A DNA stretch of 64,000 bases from Paraburkholderia flava (GCF_004359985.1 NZ_SMRO01000003.1:301523-365522); one strand, 5' to 3'. Counted from the stretch's first letter, positions 20,241 through 29,781 are shown. The notes: generated by a model from the sequence alone, not told the origin. Translations and numbers: made by a program.

Positions 20241-20977
20241 TTTTCTTGGGTTTGTGTAATCGCCGTGTAACCGAATTAAGTCGGCACAAATCCAACCGTC
20301 CGGCGAAGGGATATCGATTGATTGACCGGCATTCGCCGGTTGTGTTTCCACGGACCTTCAGTCCGCGCGGTAGTGACTGAGTCACAAAGCAGGACGTGAG
20401 CCGTAAAGGACGTCCTACGCTCAACGCCAGTGCACACTTTGAGCGTAGCTCTCGTCGAGGAATTTGCGTGACAGTGGGCACCGGAGCAGCACCGGGGAGA
20501 CGGCCGTTCACGTTCCCAAGGCTGTCGTCCCGAACACGCACGCGTCAATTGGCGCCCCCGACACATGCAAATCAGCCCTTCTGCGGCGTGCAGGGTGTCA
20601 TCCGGTGTCCCTGCCTCTCCATCAGTACACATTTGACTGCTTTGCCCGTTCCGATGTTTTTGCCGTCACCCGAGATGCGAATCTCACCGCTATATCCGTG
20701 AATTGCGGGGATACCACGCCCGCGTGGCGACGACATCGAGTTATGAGACGCTGGCGTTTAGCGTTTTCTCCGTGATGAAGGGTGTCGACCGGGCTACCTT
20801 TTGAATGAGCAGCTGCGATTTTGGTGCAATTTCCAAACCGACCCCGAGTCTCAATATGTCGTCCTCGCTACGTTTGAGATATCGTAGGAGAAACAATCGC
20901 AACACCTGTGTTGTGACTGATATATGCGGCCTGCATAAGCACGGCGGATCAGTTACCAGGAAACGGAGCAGTGAAAG
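20241..20977. other. Gene-poor stretch downstream of the tRNA remnant
   Basis: No convincing gene. It contains a small hairpin ACCGGC-ATTC-GCCGGT (20325-20340) and a perfect 10-bp inverted repeat CTACGCTCAA/TTGAGCGTAG (20415-20424 and 20439-20448) without a T-run. Short open frames on both strands show no family similarity, no ribosome-binding sites of note and poor codon character. It looks like eroded mobile DNA. Confidence 0.5.
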
Positions 20978-21319
20978 TTGTCAGCCGAGAAGCTCAAACA
21001 TCTACGTCAGGCGCTCGTTCCTTATGGACTGAAGCTGCTCGAATCGCAGTGGCTCGGGTGAAACGCCCAGTACCGATTTCGCTGCAGAAGAGGACACGAG
21101 TCGAGCCGTTCCGGTTCGCACCTTCTGTACTACCTGGTTGCATGTCCGGCCTGCCGTGACGCTGACTCGCTTGGGCGGCTGCAGACTCGTGCCCAGCAGG
21201 CGGGTGGACGCTGCCTGAACCAAACGTATCTGGGGCGAACCATCCTCCATCAGTTCGAGTGCCGCGAGGGTCACGTCTTCGAAAAGACCCCGATCAATCT
21301 GCAGAAGGGAACGTGGTGT
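20978..21319 (+). pseudogene. 5' part of the zinc-ribbon repeat gene, split by an in-frame TGA
   Basis: The frame of the downstream gene continues leftward through TGA at 21059-21061 to about a TTG at 20978. The residues on both sides of the stop form one complete repeat unit (LLESQWLG, stop, NAQYRFRCRRGHE), lining up with the other units of the protein (for example CLASQY, then YYAFRCREGHK). The stop falls at a variable position. A second complete unit with CPAC, then CREGH and WCVPC follows. The N-terminal third is therefore either lost in translation or recoded. A sequencing error is also possible. Confidence 0.6.
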
Positions 21320-22165
21320 GTGCCATGTGCGCGCGCCCTACACTCAAAAAAGATGACTGACCCGGCGGGCCTGAAGGGGTTGCGTACCATCGCGAAAGAA
21401 CGTGGCGGCCGATGCCTGTCGACCCAATTCACCAGGCTGGTCGACCGCTACCTCTTCCGATGCGCACAGGGGCATGAATGGACCACGTCGGGCCACGAGG
21501 TAAAGCGTGGTGCGTGGTGCCGGATATGCGCTGATCAAAGAAAGGTGCTCGCCTATCGGAGTAAAGACGGACTTGAGCGGTTGCGCGAATGTGCGCGTAG
21601 CCGCGGTGGTAGCTGTCTCGCATCACAGTACGAGGGTAGCAAAGCGTATTACGCGTTTCGTTGTCGCGAAGGACACAAATGGGAAACATTGGGTGCGCGG
21701 ATTTTCCGCGGCACATGGTGTCCGCAATGTCAGCACGCCGCGCTGAGGTTCGGGATCGATGCCATGCGCAAGCTCGCGGGTGAGAAAGGTGGTGCCTGTT
21801 TGTCTCAGGAGTATCGAAATGCGGCGACCAGACTCCAGTGGGAGTGTGCGCTCGGACATCGCTGGCAGGCCACCGCTGCCAGTATTGTTGCGGGACACTG
21901 GTGTGCTGCGTGTCATCGTGAGTCACTCACGCTCGGCATCGATCTGATGCGTGGGATAGCTGCGGAGCATGATGGAAAGTGCGTGTCTGAGACTTACATA
22001 AACAGCTCGACGCGCCTCGAATGGGAGTGCGCTCGCGGCCATCGGTGGTTGGCGACGCCGAACACAATCCGTAACGGCCACTGGTGTGCACGATGTTATT
22101 TCATCCGCATCACGACCCGCCCAGAGACACAACGCAAGCGGCGACACGAACCGGTAGCGGTATGA
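21320..22165 (+). CDS. Zinc-ribbon/treble-clef repeat protein (3' part)
   Basis: A 281-residue open frame from GTG 21320 with four full ~60-residue repeats. Each unit has GGxCLSxxY, then C-x2-GHxW and about 20 residues later G-x-WC-x2-C, for example FRCAQGHEW then GAWCRIC and WECALGHRW then GHWCAAC. Two cysteine pairs per unit suggest one zinc each, as in the zinc-ribbon domains found in accessory-region proteins and beside nucleases. The frame continues upstream past a stop (20978-21319), giving six units in the ancestral protein. Function is unknown; nucleic-acid binding is a reasonable guess. No partner gene is evident, and it runs convergent to the Rhs operon. Confidence 0.7.
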   Translation: MPCARALHSKKMTDPAGLKGLRTIAKERGGRCLSTQFTRLVDRYLFRCAQGHEWTTSGHEVKRGAWCRICADQRKVLAYRSKDGLERLRECARSRGGSCLASQYEGSKAYYAFRCREGHKWETLGARIFRGTWCPQCQHAALRFGIDAMRKLAGEKGGACLSQEYRNAATRLQWECALGHRWQATAASIVAGHWCAACHRESLTLGIDLMRGIAAEHDGKCVSETYINSSTRLEWECARGHRWLATPNTIRNGHWCARCYFIRITTRPETQRKRRHEPVAV

Positions 22166-22187
22166 CACGAAACCGGGCTGTCCGTTT

Positions 22188-22322
22188 TTGCGTACATGGA
22201 TTCGTGCACATACGCATGCGTCCGGTTCCTTCGCCCAGCACGATCGGATCAGGGGTGAGGTACTGCCCCGACTCCGGGTCGTACTAGCGGGTTCAGGTCG
22301 TAGTTCAGCCCGGACTCGTCGT
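22188..22322 (-). pseudogene. Degenerate rhs core fragment downstream of the immunity gene
   Basis: On the minus strand the bases match the end of the Rhs core at 23030-23150. The recognisable pieces are DDESGLNYDLNP (core: ESGLHYNFRR), then after a one-base insertion and a TAG, YDPESGQYLTPDPI (core: YDPQTGQYLSVDPI), then the region of RTHAYVH. It is a second, displaced copy of the core-to-tip junction, out of frame. This is what remains when a new toxin-immunity cassette recombines in upstream of an old one. Confidence 0.75.
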
Positions 22323-22520
22323 CGTGCCCTTCACTATGGACGTTGCATAGATGCGCGCAGCGTCGCGGTCCTTGCGGAACGTCTCGTACTGGGCCTCAGT
22401 CAGAATTATTTCCTTTTCATACTGAGCGATCCCTCCCATCAGTACAGCCATAATTGGCAGATCTTCCCGGAAAAATACTCTATATAGCCAGGGCTCTTTG
22501 AACTCTTCCGCTGTAATCAT
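22305..22520 (-). CDS. Candidate immunity protein for the Rhs toxin
   Basis: A 71-residue protein starting at ATG 22520, which overlaps the rhs stop by four bases (ATGA). It is rich in acidic and aromatic residues (EEFKEPWLYRVFFREDLP, EAQYETFRKDRD). No family was recognised. The position directly after a Rhs C-terminal tip and the coupling are the usual signs of a cognate immunity gene. Its last few codons (GTTTSPG) are read, in another frame, from the degenerate rhs core fragment, so the cassette junction lies near 22322 and the native C-terminus may have been altered. The local AT content is higher than in the Rhs core. Confidence 0.6.
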   Translation of the reverse strand: MITAEEFKEPWLYRVFFREDLPIMAVLMGGIAQYEKEIILTEAQYETFRKDRDAARIYATSIVKGTTTSPG

Positions 22521-25500
22521 TTCGAAGTACCCCCAACAGGACTTTCAATATAACTCCCGGCAGGAATTTGATTCGTGACTGCCTCCGGGACGCCACCAGA
22601 CGTATACCCTCCAGGCATCCAAAATTCGTTCGCTCCGTTCTCAGTACCTGTTGCCATGCGAAGACCCAGCGACGAGGGATCTGGAATATCAATACGGCTA
22701 AGCGGCTTTCCTTGCCACGATCCGGATGGAATTCCAAGCGCCGTTTCAAGTTTGGCCGGATCCCCGCCCGTGGAATTCATGACATCATCCATATATGAGC
22801 TTGACGTGACAAATTGCCCATCGGGGCGTCCAATGGGATCGCGTCCGTAATCATCAAGTGCTTTTGTCGGAGTTATATAGGATGCGCCGTCTTTAAATTG
22901 AGCCAAATGAGAATCAACGCCGTCGGCTGTCTTAACGAAACGACCGGTTCCGCTATCGCGCCATCGACCCGTGCTGGCATCAAAGCAGGCTGCTAACCCC
23001 AAAGGATCAACCCACTGCACTGGGTCATGCACATACGCATGCGTCCTCAGTCCGCCGTCGAGTCCGATCGGGTCAACGCTCAGGTACTGCCCTGTCTGCG
23101 GATCGTAGTACCGTCGGAAGTTGTAGTGAAGCCCACTCTCCTCATCGGCCCACTGCCCCGGAAACCGCAACTCGCAGTCAGGCGGATCGTACTCGTCACT
23201 GTCCAGTTTACTTGTCCGCAACTGGTCTCGCACCGCGCGCCGAATAGAGTCCCGGGCACCATCTTGCGCCGTGTTTCCCCACAGCGTTCGCTGCGCGCTC
23301 CATAGTACGCGGCCGTCGCTGCTGTACAAAGTGTGCGGTGCTCCGTTGGGATCGCACGCCAGCGGAAAGCATTCGCTGGTGCGCAGATCGGGCTTGTCGT
23401 CGTAGCGCAACCGCTCCTGCGCCAGCACCGTGTGACTACCAGGACGATAGTGCCAACGCTGGATGTCGTGCCGCGCGCCATCCCTCTGGCCATAGGTCCG
23501 CCATGCCTCGATCATCCGGCTACCGCACCACAGGTAATCAAAACGGTGCGGACGATGCGTGTCCGAAACTTGCGCACATTCCTTGCTGATGCGCCGTCCG
23601 AATGCATCGTACCGGTACGTCCAGCGTCTACCCTCGGGTGTCAACACCTCGCGTAATCGATCGAAGTCATCCCAGCTGTAGCGCCATGCCCTGGGCCGAA
23701 AACCATTGAGCTGCTCGGTACGGATAATCAGTCGGCCGCGTGCATCGTATTGATAGTGGTTCGGTCCCGCACTGATCAGCTGGTCGCCCTGGTACGCGTG
23801 GACCTGTGTCGATTCGCCGTCGAGCTGTTGCTCTGTGATATGGCCCAGTGCGTCGTAAGCGTAGCGCTCGTAACCGCTCCGGCTTTCGGTGCGCTCATGA
23901 CGGACCTCAAGAATCTGGTCGCGCGCATCGTAGCGCCAGTGATCGGCCGCTTGCGGCAATCCACCGCGCCCCTCCTGCATTCCAACACAACGGCCTGCCG
24001 CATCCCGTTCATAGTGACGGGTACGTTGCACATCGAAAGGCGCAGGCGAGGCGTCCGCCTGCCATGCCTGTACACCGGCGGTCTGGGTAACAGGATAGCG
24101 CCGTGGATCGTAGTCCTGCCGCTGGGCGTAGCCATACGGATACGTCGCGGCCCATTCCGGTTGCCACGTCTGTCGTTGCGTGGATGGATGGTAGCGACGG
24201 GACGTCTCCTGCCCGAGCGGGTCGTAGTCGAAGCCGAACTGATGGCCGTTGCTGTCCGCTGCTTCGAGCTGCCCGGCGACGTCGTATTGCCACAGCGTTC
24301 TACCGCTGGGTGTGCTCAGGGACGACGGGCGCCCCATCACATCGTATTCGTAGCGCAGGGACTGGCCATGCTGGGTTTCACCGACCAGCCGGAACATCTC
24401 GTCGTATTCGAGATGCACCTCGTTATCAGCTTTCCATGCACCGGACTCGTCCAGCTCCCAGACACGAGCCTGAAGCAACTGTCCCTGCTCGCCCCATACA
24501 AATGTGTGGCGCTGCTGGGGACCGGTCGCCGCGACGACCCGATCGAACCCGTCGCGCTCGAAGCGCAGGACAACTCCGTCGGGCAGGTGTTTCGCCGTCA
24601 CCTGCCCGAGCAGGTCGCGTTCATATCGGGTGCGCCGGCCACTCCAGTCGATTTCCGCCACCACCCGACCGGCGATATCGCGCTCCAGCGTCCAGTGTTG
24701 GCCCGCCGCGTTCGTTACGCCGATCAGGCGCGCAGCACCATCACGGTGGTATTGCGTGACGGCCTGGGCGGGATCCGTCACGCTGGCGAGAAGGTCGAAT
24801 GCGCCCCACGTATAGCGGGTACGTTGGCCCAACGGACTGACCGCCTCTTCCAGCAATCCTTCGCGGTCATAGTGAAACTGTGCGATAGCCTTGTCCGGAT
24901 AGGTGACATGGCTGAGTGCCTCACGAGGATTGTCCGGCCCCGGTTCATAGCTATACGACGTACGGTGGCCGGCCGCGTCGGTGCAGCCAGTCAGTCTCCC
25001 ATAACGATCATGACTGAAATGCGTTTGCCGACCGAGAGCGTCGGCCCAGCTATGCGACCGGCCCGCTTCGTCGTACTTCCATTCATTCGTTGCCCCATCG
25101 GGATCGGTTCGACTGACGAGCAATCCGCACGGATCGTAGCGAAACCGCGTCTCTCCAACAGGGGAACGGAACGCCACAAGGTTGCCTTCCGCGTTGTAAT
25201 GCCACTGCGTCGCGGCACGTTCGTCCTGTCGTTCGATTAGTTGACCGGACGCATCCCACTGGTAACGCGTTACCCGGCCGTAGACGTCCGTAAGTTGCAG
25301 TAATCGGCCGCGTGCGTCGTGCCTGAAGCTGACAACACGCCCCAATGGATCTGTGCGCGTCTGTATCCAGCCATACTCGTCGTAAGTCGACTCCGTGACC
25401 CGCCCCAATGGGTCCTGCGAGCGGATCAGCCGGTTCTCGGCATCGAACCAGCGCAGATGCTGCTGTCCCAATGCATCGATATAGGTCGTTCGCCGTTCAC

Positions 25501-27193
25501 CATCGTCGTACTCGAAACGGTCGTCGTACAGTGCGGTGTTCGTGCGCGTGGCAATCACCCGGCCACGTGCGTCATATTCCAGCGACACCTGGGTCGCACC
25601 GCTGTCGCGCCAGTGATTCAACCAGCCTTCACTGGTATAGCCAAAATGGAACTCTCCATGGAAGCGGCTATGCGCGTCGCTCAACCGCGCGCCATTGAAG
25701 CGGTAAGCCACCAGCTCATCTTTGCCGCCAGGCTGCTCTGATATGCTTTGCAACAAGCCTTGGGCATTACAGTTAACCCAGAGAGTCAAGCCCGCGCTAT
25801 GCAACACCCGGCAAAGGCGTCCCAGCGTGTTGTACTCGAAATCGATCGCGTTGCCGTTTCGGTCTTCAATGCGGGTCAGGCGAGCGGCATCGGACTGCGG
25901 ATCGGTACGCTGAAAAATGAGAGACTGCTGTGTCCGCTCGTCGAAAATAACTGCCCGCTCCCGCGTTCCATGCAGCGCGTAGTGCGGCGCCCACACATTG
26001 ACCGCGTTGAACGGTTCCTGTGGAATGGGATAAACAAGCTGCTGACCGTTAGCATCAAAAAACGTGACGGTTGCGGGGCCGTCGTCGGGCGCCGCGTTGT
26101 ACTGCAAGCGCTGCGACCAGTTGCAGATCCATCGGTCACCCAATAGGCCGGAAACCGGTTCGCGCCCCGCATAGACGCGGCTTAACGTCAGCGGTAACAC
26201 GTGTGGCCACGTGAAGTCCGTGCGGTAGTCCGCGTAGTCGCCGGTTGCCATGTCGACTGGCTCACCGAGCAATGTGCGCAACAAACTATCGAATAAGCCA
26301 CCTTCCTTTGTGGCCGAACGCATCATAATTACGTCCGCCGCCGTCAGAACCAGTTGCTGAAGCAGCGTTATATTGGCGTTGATCTTGCCGTAGGTACCCG
26401 TAGTCTGATCGGCGCTGATTGAATGACATCCTTCCTGAATGGTCGCGGAACACGTGATCTTGTGACCGATGCGGGCCAGCGGCAAGCCGTTCACCGAGAT
26501 CGTCTTGCTTCCCTGCACGATCTGTGGCGGGGGCGTTCCCGGGTCCTTGCTGCATGTCACGGGATCGGTGACGCGAGCAACTGCCTTGCCCTCGAAAAAC
26601 ACATTCGGAGAACCCTTCGCGATTGCACCGGTTACCGAGCCGGTTTTGCTGACCCCGTTTGCGACCGCAGCGCCGACAAAGCCACCCACCGCGCCGGCTA
26701 CAAACCCGACCACAAATGGCCCTGCAGCTGCAATTGCAACTGCCGCAGCCCCGCCAGTTGCCACGATTGCTGCTGCAGCAACGGCGATCGCAACCCCGAC
26801 TGCAATGCCGGCGACAAGGCCCGCGAGAGCACCAGCAAATGCATTCTCGTGAACGATCTTATGCTCGACATGGGCCGGCGCTTTTCCCGGTTTCGCCACA
26901 GCCGGGAGACCCGCCTTCCCGAGCAACCAGGTCACCGGGCGATCGGCTCCAACAACGTTGGCCAGCATCCCACCCAGCATCGCACCGCCAAGCGGTGCAA
27001 TCACGCGTCCAGCAAAACATGCGAACGTACCGGCTGACCATGCGCTGGTTCCTGCTGCAGCAACCTGGGCGGCATTGATGGCGAGGCCGGTGTTGGCTAC
27101 GGCCTGGACGGCACCAGCGTTGCTGTCGCGCTGGTCCAATGCAGCGAGCTTCTGCTGGCTAGTTAACGTTGGACTGTCTTGCACATCGCCCAT
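22517..27193 (-). CDS. PAAR-containing Rhs effector with C-terminal toxin tip (T6SS)
   Basis: A 1558-residue Rhs protein. The N-terminal region has hydrophobic segments at about residues 60-90 and 125-190, then a PAAR domain (about 195-275, with SPNVFFEGKAVARVTD and GSKTISVNGLPLARIGH) that would cap the VgrG spike. A DUF6531-like segment and many YD repeats (about 340-1350) form the Rhs shell. The core ends with RYYDPQTGQYLSVDPIGL and VDPLGL (~residue 1400), where self-cleavage usually occurs. The 158-residue tip (DNA 22520-22993) contains DGQFVTSSSYMDD and GANEFWMPGG; I could not assign it to a toxin class. It lies downstream of vgrG and the Eag chaperone gene and upstream of the immunity candidate. 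Confidence 0.92.
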   Translation of the reverse strand: MGDVQDSPTLTSQQKLAALDQRDSNAGAVQAVANTGLAINAAQVAAAGTSAWSAGTFACFAGRVIAPLGGAMLGGMLANVVGADRPVTWLLGKAGLPAVAKPGKAPAHVEHKIVHENAFAGALAGLVAGIAVGVAIAVAAAAIVATGGAAAVAIAAAGPFVVGFVAGAVGGFVGAAVANGVSKTGSVTGAIAKGSPNVFFEGKAVARVTDPVTCSKDPGTPPPQIVQGSKTISVNGLPLARIGHKITCSATIQEGCHSISADQTTGTYGKINANITLLQQLVLTAADVIMMRSATKEGGLFDSLLRTLLGEPVDMATGDYADYRTDFTWPHVLPLTLSRVYAGREPVSGLLGDRWICNWSQRLQYNAAPDDGPATVTFFDANGQQLVYPIPQEPFNAVNVWAPHYALHGTRERAVIFDERTQQSLIFQRTDPQSDAARLTRIEDRNGNAIDFEYNTLGRLCRVLHSAGLTLWVNCNAQGLLQSISEQPGGKDELVAYRFNGARLSDAHSRFHGEFHFGYTSEGWLNHWRDSGATQVSLEYDARGRVIATRTNTALYDDRFEYDDGERRTTYIDALGQQHLRWFDAENRLIRSQDPLGRVTESTYDEYGWIQTRTDPLGRVVSFRHDARGRLLQLTDVYGRVTRYQWDASGQLIERQDERAATQWHYNAEGNLVAFRSPVGETRFRYDPCGLLVSRTDPDGATNEWKYDEAGRSHSWADALGRQTHFSHDRYGRLTGCTDAAGHRTSYSYEPGPDNPREALSHVTYPDKAIAQFHYDREGLLEEAVSPLGQRTRYTWGAFDLLASVTDPAQAVTQYHRDGAARLIGVTNAAGQHWTLERDIAGRVVAEIDWSGRRTRYERDLLGQVTAKHLPDGVVLRFERDGFDRVVAATGPQQRHTFVWGEQGQLLQARVWELDESGAWKADNEVHLEYDEMFRLVGETQHGQSLRYEYDVMGRPSSLSTPSGRTLWQYDVAGQLEAADSNGHQFGFDYDPLGQETSRRYHPSTQRQTWQPEWAATYPYGYAQRQDYDPRRYPVTQTAGVQAWQADASPAPFDVQRTRHYERDAAGRCVGMQEGRGGLPQAADHWRYDARDQILEVRHERTESRSGYERYAYDALGHITEQQLDGESTQVHAYQGDQLISAGPNHYQYDARGRLIIRTEQLNGFRPRAWRYSWDDFDRLREVLTPEGRRWTYRYDAFGRRISKECAQVSDTHRPHRFDYLWCGSRMIEAWRTYGQRDGARHDIQRWHYRPGSHTVLAQERLRYDDKPDLRTSECFPLACDPNGAPHTLYSSDGRVLWSAQRTLWGNTAQDGARDSIRRAVRDQLRTSKLDSDEYDPPDCELRFPGQWADEESGLHYNFRRYYDPQTGQYLSVDPIGLDGGLRTHAYVHDPVQWVDPLGLAACFDASTGRWRDSGTGRFVKTADGVDSHLAQFKDGASYITPTKALDDYGRDPIGRPDGQFVTSSSYMDDVMNSTGGDPAKLETALGIPSGSWQGKPLSRIDIPDPSSLGLRMATGTENGANEFWMPGGYTSGGVPEAVTNQIPAGSYIESPVGGTSK

Positions 27194-27244
27194 GGAGTCG
27201 GATCCGTTGCCAGAAATCTGAAGAGAAACATTTGATACGCAATG

Positions 27245-27685
27245 TTATTGCGCCGTGTCCGGCACCTTCGGATGGAACCTGAATCCAGCGAGTGCAGTGC
27301 CTACGTCCTGACGGACCTGGGAGGGAAGTTGCCCCGGACTGGTAAAGGTGAACGTGAGAACCAGTGGCGATTCCAGAACAATAGTGGCGAGTTGATGGAT
27401 CGTCAGCCCATCATTGTTCCAGGTGAATTCGAGAAACAGACACGCTCTTCCATCAAGCGTACCCATCTCTTCCCGCTGCATCTGCAGATCGCTCAATTCC
27501 CTCTTGTACTTCGCCTGCTGCACCTTGAGATAATCAGAAAATTCCGTCCCGTAGGGCAGTTCATCCCGCGTCAACACGAGGTTGCTGCCAGTCACTTCAG
27601 CCAGCGCGGGAAGCAGCGCGTTGACGCTCCTATCCAGCCATTGCCCCGGCAACTCCAGGTACCCTTCATTCAACGAGTAACGCAT
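27245..27685 (-). CDS. Eag-type T6SS chaperone (DUF1795/DcrB family)
   Basis: A 146-residue DUF1795 protein (NEGYLELPGQWLDRSVNAL near the N-terminus, TRDELPYGTEF, then WNNDGLTIHQLATIVLES). Members such as EagR and EagT bind the hydrophobic N-terminal segments of PAAR-Rhs effectors, keep them soluble in the cytoplasm and aid loading on VgrG. It sits between vgrG and rhs, 51 bases before the rhs start, exactly where the chaperone is expected. The match of family, position and an effector with N-terminal membrane segments makes the role likely. Confidence 0.85.
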   Translation of the reverse strand: MRYSLNEGYLELPGQWLDRSVNALLPALAEVTGSNLVLTRDELPYGTEFSDYLKVQQAKYKRELSDLQMQREEMGTLDGRACLFLEFTWNNDGLTIHQLATIVLESPLVLTFTFTSPGQLPSQVRQDVGTALAGFRFHPKVPDTAQ

Positions 27686-27780
27686 GTTTTATCCTGCTTT
27701 GGTGTCTTGCGCGTCGCAGTGAAAATGAGCGATGAAAAGGCAGCTTGCCTTCATCGCAGCGAATGTCAGCCAGGCGGCGG

Positions 27781-29688
27781 TTAGCTATCAGGATTAAGGT
27801 TGATATGGGTTGGCCCACTAACCTTGATCGTGCCGTCCGCCTTCAGATAAATCACGCTCGACCCGACCTCAATGATGATTTCTGTCAGCGCCTTGATGTG
27901 TATCTTTCCCTTGCTGGATTCGATCTGGATATCGCCGGGGGTACCACCCAATCCAGTCGTCGTCAGGGTAGTGTTGCCGCCGATGGTCTGCGTTTGCGTC
28001 CCCTTGATCGTCTGGTCTTGCGCACCGCCGATCGTGACCGTTTCGTTGTGCTTGATAGTCTTGGTTCGATCGTTCAGTACTGTGTGGAATTCGTCGTGCT
28101 CGACTTCCGTGCGCATATCCCGTTCGGCCTGCAACCACAACTCTTCCTGCCCCTGCTTGTCTTCGAACCGGATCGCATTTGCGTTGCCGGCACTCCCCTT
28201 GGTCGAGCGTGAAAGGATCCCGCTTTGCGTCGCGTTATCCGGCAGCTTCCACGGAGGCATATTCTGGGCGTTATAGACGCGACCAATAATTAGGGGGCGA
28301 TCAGGGTCGCCATCAAGAAATGATATGACCACCTCGTCCCCGATCCGTGGGACCTGGACCCCGCCGAATCCCCCACCCGCCCATGCCTGACCGACCCGCA
28401 CCCAGCACGAGCTGGTCTGATTGCGTTGACCGAGTCTGTCCCAGTGAAACTGCACTTTCACCCGCCCGAGGGAGTCAGTGTAGATCTCCTCGCCCTTCGG
28501 GCCGACCACGATGGCAGTTTGTGTGCCTGGAATGACAGGACGCGGGCAGGTGAGCGGCGGGCGGAACGGGATTTTCTTGCGGATACACTGGAAGCTCGCC
28601 GAATAGGACGCCGAGCCTTTGGTCGACTGCTGGTAGTTGTTCATGCCGTGGTGGCGTACCGCGGTCAGGAGATACTGATTGTCTTCCTGACTACCGCTAC
28701 CGGGATCGTAATGATCAGTGAGTTCGAAGTAGCGACCGGGAGTCAGCTCGCGACTGTTGGACGATCCCGAGAACGCCTTGCTACCCGCAGCCAGCGCTTC
28801 GAGCCTGAAACGCGCCAGTTCTTCGCCACGGTCGGTTGAATCGAAGCCATGAAGCCCGACGTAATCGTAGACTTCGTAGGGTGCCACATCGCCCTGGTTC
28901 GTCTTGGTGTCTCCCGATACGTAGCGCCGCGCCCCAGGTACCTTGTAATCGAAGGTCTTCATGCTCACAGTGCTGGAAGTGAGCACCCGATGAGAAGCGA
29001 ACTGCGAGACGATACCCTCGTCATCCAGATTTTCGCCGTTGGCCGAGTAACGTAGCGATGCCTGTCCATCGATTGGCTTCGCGTGGGTGGAATCGTCGGT
29101 GACAATCAGCTTGTGAGCGTCCTTCGTATGCTCAAAATAGAAAATCAGGCCTTCCTGCTCCATCAGGCGGGATACAAAATTCAGATCGGTCTCGCGATAC
29201 TGCGTGCAGTAGCTATATGCCTTCAGGGTGCGCGATAGGCGGAACTCGAAAGACGCCAGTTTTGAGTACTGCGAGAAAACCTCGCTGAGAATATCCTGCG
29301 CGCTCTTGTCCTGAAAAATACGGGAGTCGAAACGACGCGATAGCATCCAGACCCAGGGCTGGACCGTCGCGGTGTACGTCGCAAGACCGCCGTCCGTGCC
29401 AGAGTGACCGAACTGGGTTACATAGCCGTTGAAGTAGCGCGCCGAATCGCTACCCAGCGCGGCCGTCAACTGCAGCGAAACCGTAACTGGCTGTCCAATC
29501 AACTGCTTCAGCTCGATTGTCTCGTCGCGCGAAGCCAGCCCCAACCGGATGTCGAAGAGGGAGCATAACCCTTCGCTGCACTGGAAATCTGTGAGGACTA
29601 ATTCGGACTGCCCCGAAAGGGGGGTCTTGATGCTCAGTAGACGGCTGTTTTGCAGGTTCATGAAACCCGCAATATCGGATAATTGCAT
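27781..29688 (-). CDS. vgrG: T6SS spike protein VgrG (TssI)
   Basis: A 635-residue VgrG. The gp27-like part includes QDILSEVFSQYS and FVSRLMEQEGLIFYFEH; the gp5 OB-fold has ETYTDSLGRVKVQFHWDRLG (written here as the conserved EIYTDSLGRVKVQFHWDR region) and WVRVGQAWAGGGFG, PRIGDEVVISFLDGDPDRP; the C-terminal beta-helix is rich in TIGG/TIKG repeats and ends HINLNPDS. It trimerises at the tip of the Hcp tube and carries the PAAR-Rhs effector. I chose ATG 29688 with GGGGG upstream over GTG 29694. It has no extra C-terminal effector domain. First gene of the operon vgrG-eag-rhs-immunity. Confidence 0.95.
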   Translation of the reverse strand: MQLSDIAGFMNLQNSRLLSIKTPLSGQSELVLTDFQCSEGLCSLFDIRLGLASRDETIELKQLIGQPVTVSLQLTAALGSDSARYFNGYVTQFGHSGTDGGLATYTATVQPWVWMLSRRFDSRIFQDKSAQDILSEVFSQYSKLASFEFRLSRTLKAYSYCTQYRETDLNFVSRLMEQEGLIFYFEHTKDAHKLIVTDDSTHAKPIDGQASLRYSANGENLDDEGIVSQFASHRVLTSSTVSMKTFDYKVPGARRYVSGDTKTNQGDVAPYEVYDYVGLHGFDSTDRGEELARFRLEALAAGSKAFSGSSNSRELTPGRYFELTDHYDPGSGSQEDNQYLLTAVRHHGMNNYQQSTKGSASYSASFQCIRKKIPFRPPLTCPRPVIPGTQTAIVVGPKGEEIYTDSLGRVKVQFHWDRLGQRNQTSSCWVRVGQAWAGGGFGGVQVPRIGDEVVISFLDGDPDRPLIIGRVYNAQNMPPWKLPDNATQSGILSRSTKGSAGNANAIRFEDKQGQEELWLQAERDMRTEVEHDEFHTVLNDRTKTIKHNETVTIGGAQDQTIKGTQTQTIGGNTTLTTTGLGGTPGDIQIESSKGKIHIKALTEIIIEVGSSVIYLKADGTIKVSGPTHINLNPDS

Positions 29689-29768
29689 TGTCACCCCCGG
29701 ATACTCTCCGCTATTAACGGAAATAGCAGGTCGAAAATATAACTCATTATCAGAGTACGGCGCCCAGT

Positions 29769-29781
29769 TTTCGCGAAATTT
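29769..29781. repeat. TTTCGCGAAATTT direct repeat, copy 1
   Basis: Contains the palindrome TTTCGCGAAA. The second copy is at 29824-29836. Candidate regulator-binding site upstream of vgrG. Confidence 0.55.

Noticed and set aside
20203..20775. Several short open frames on both strands
   Set aside because: No ribosome-binding sites, family similarity or codon bias; likely non-coding eroded DNA.
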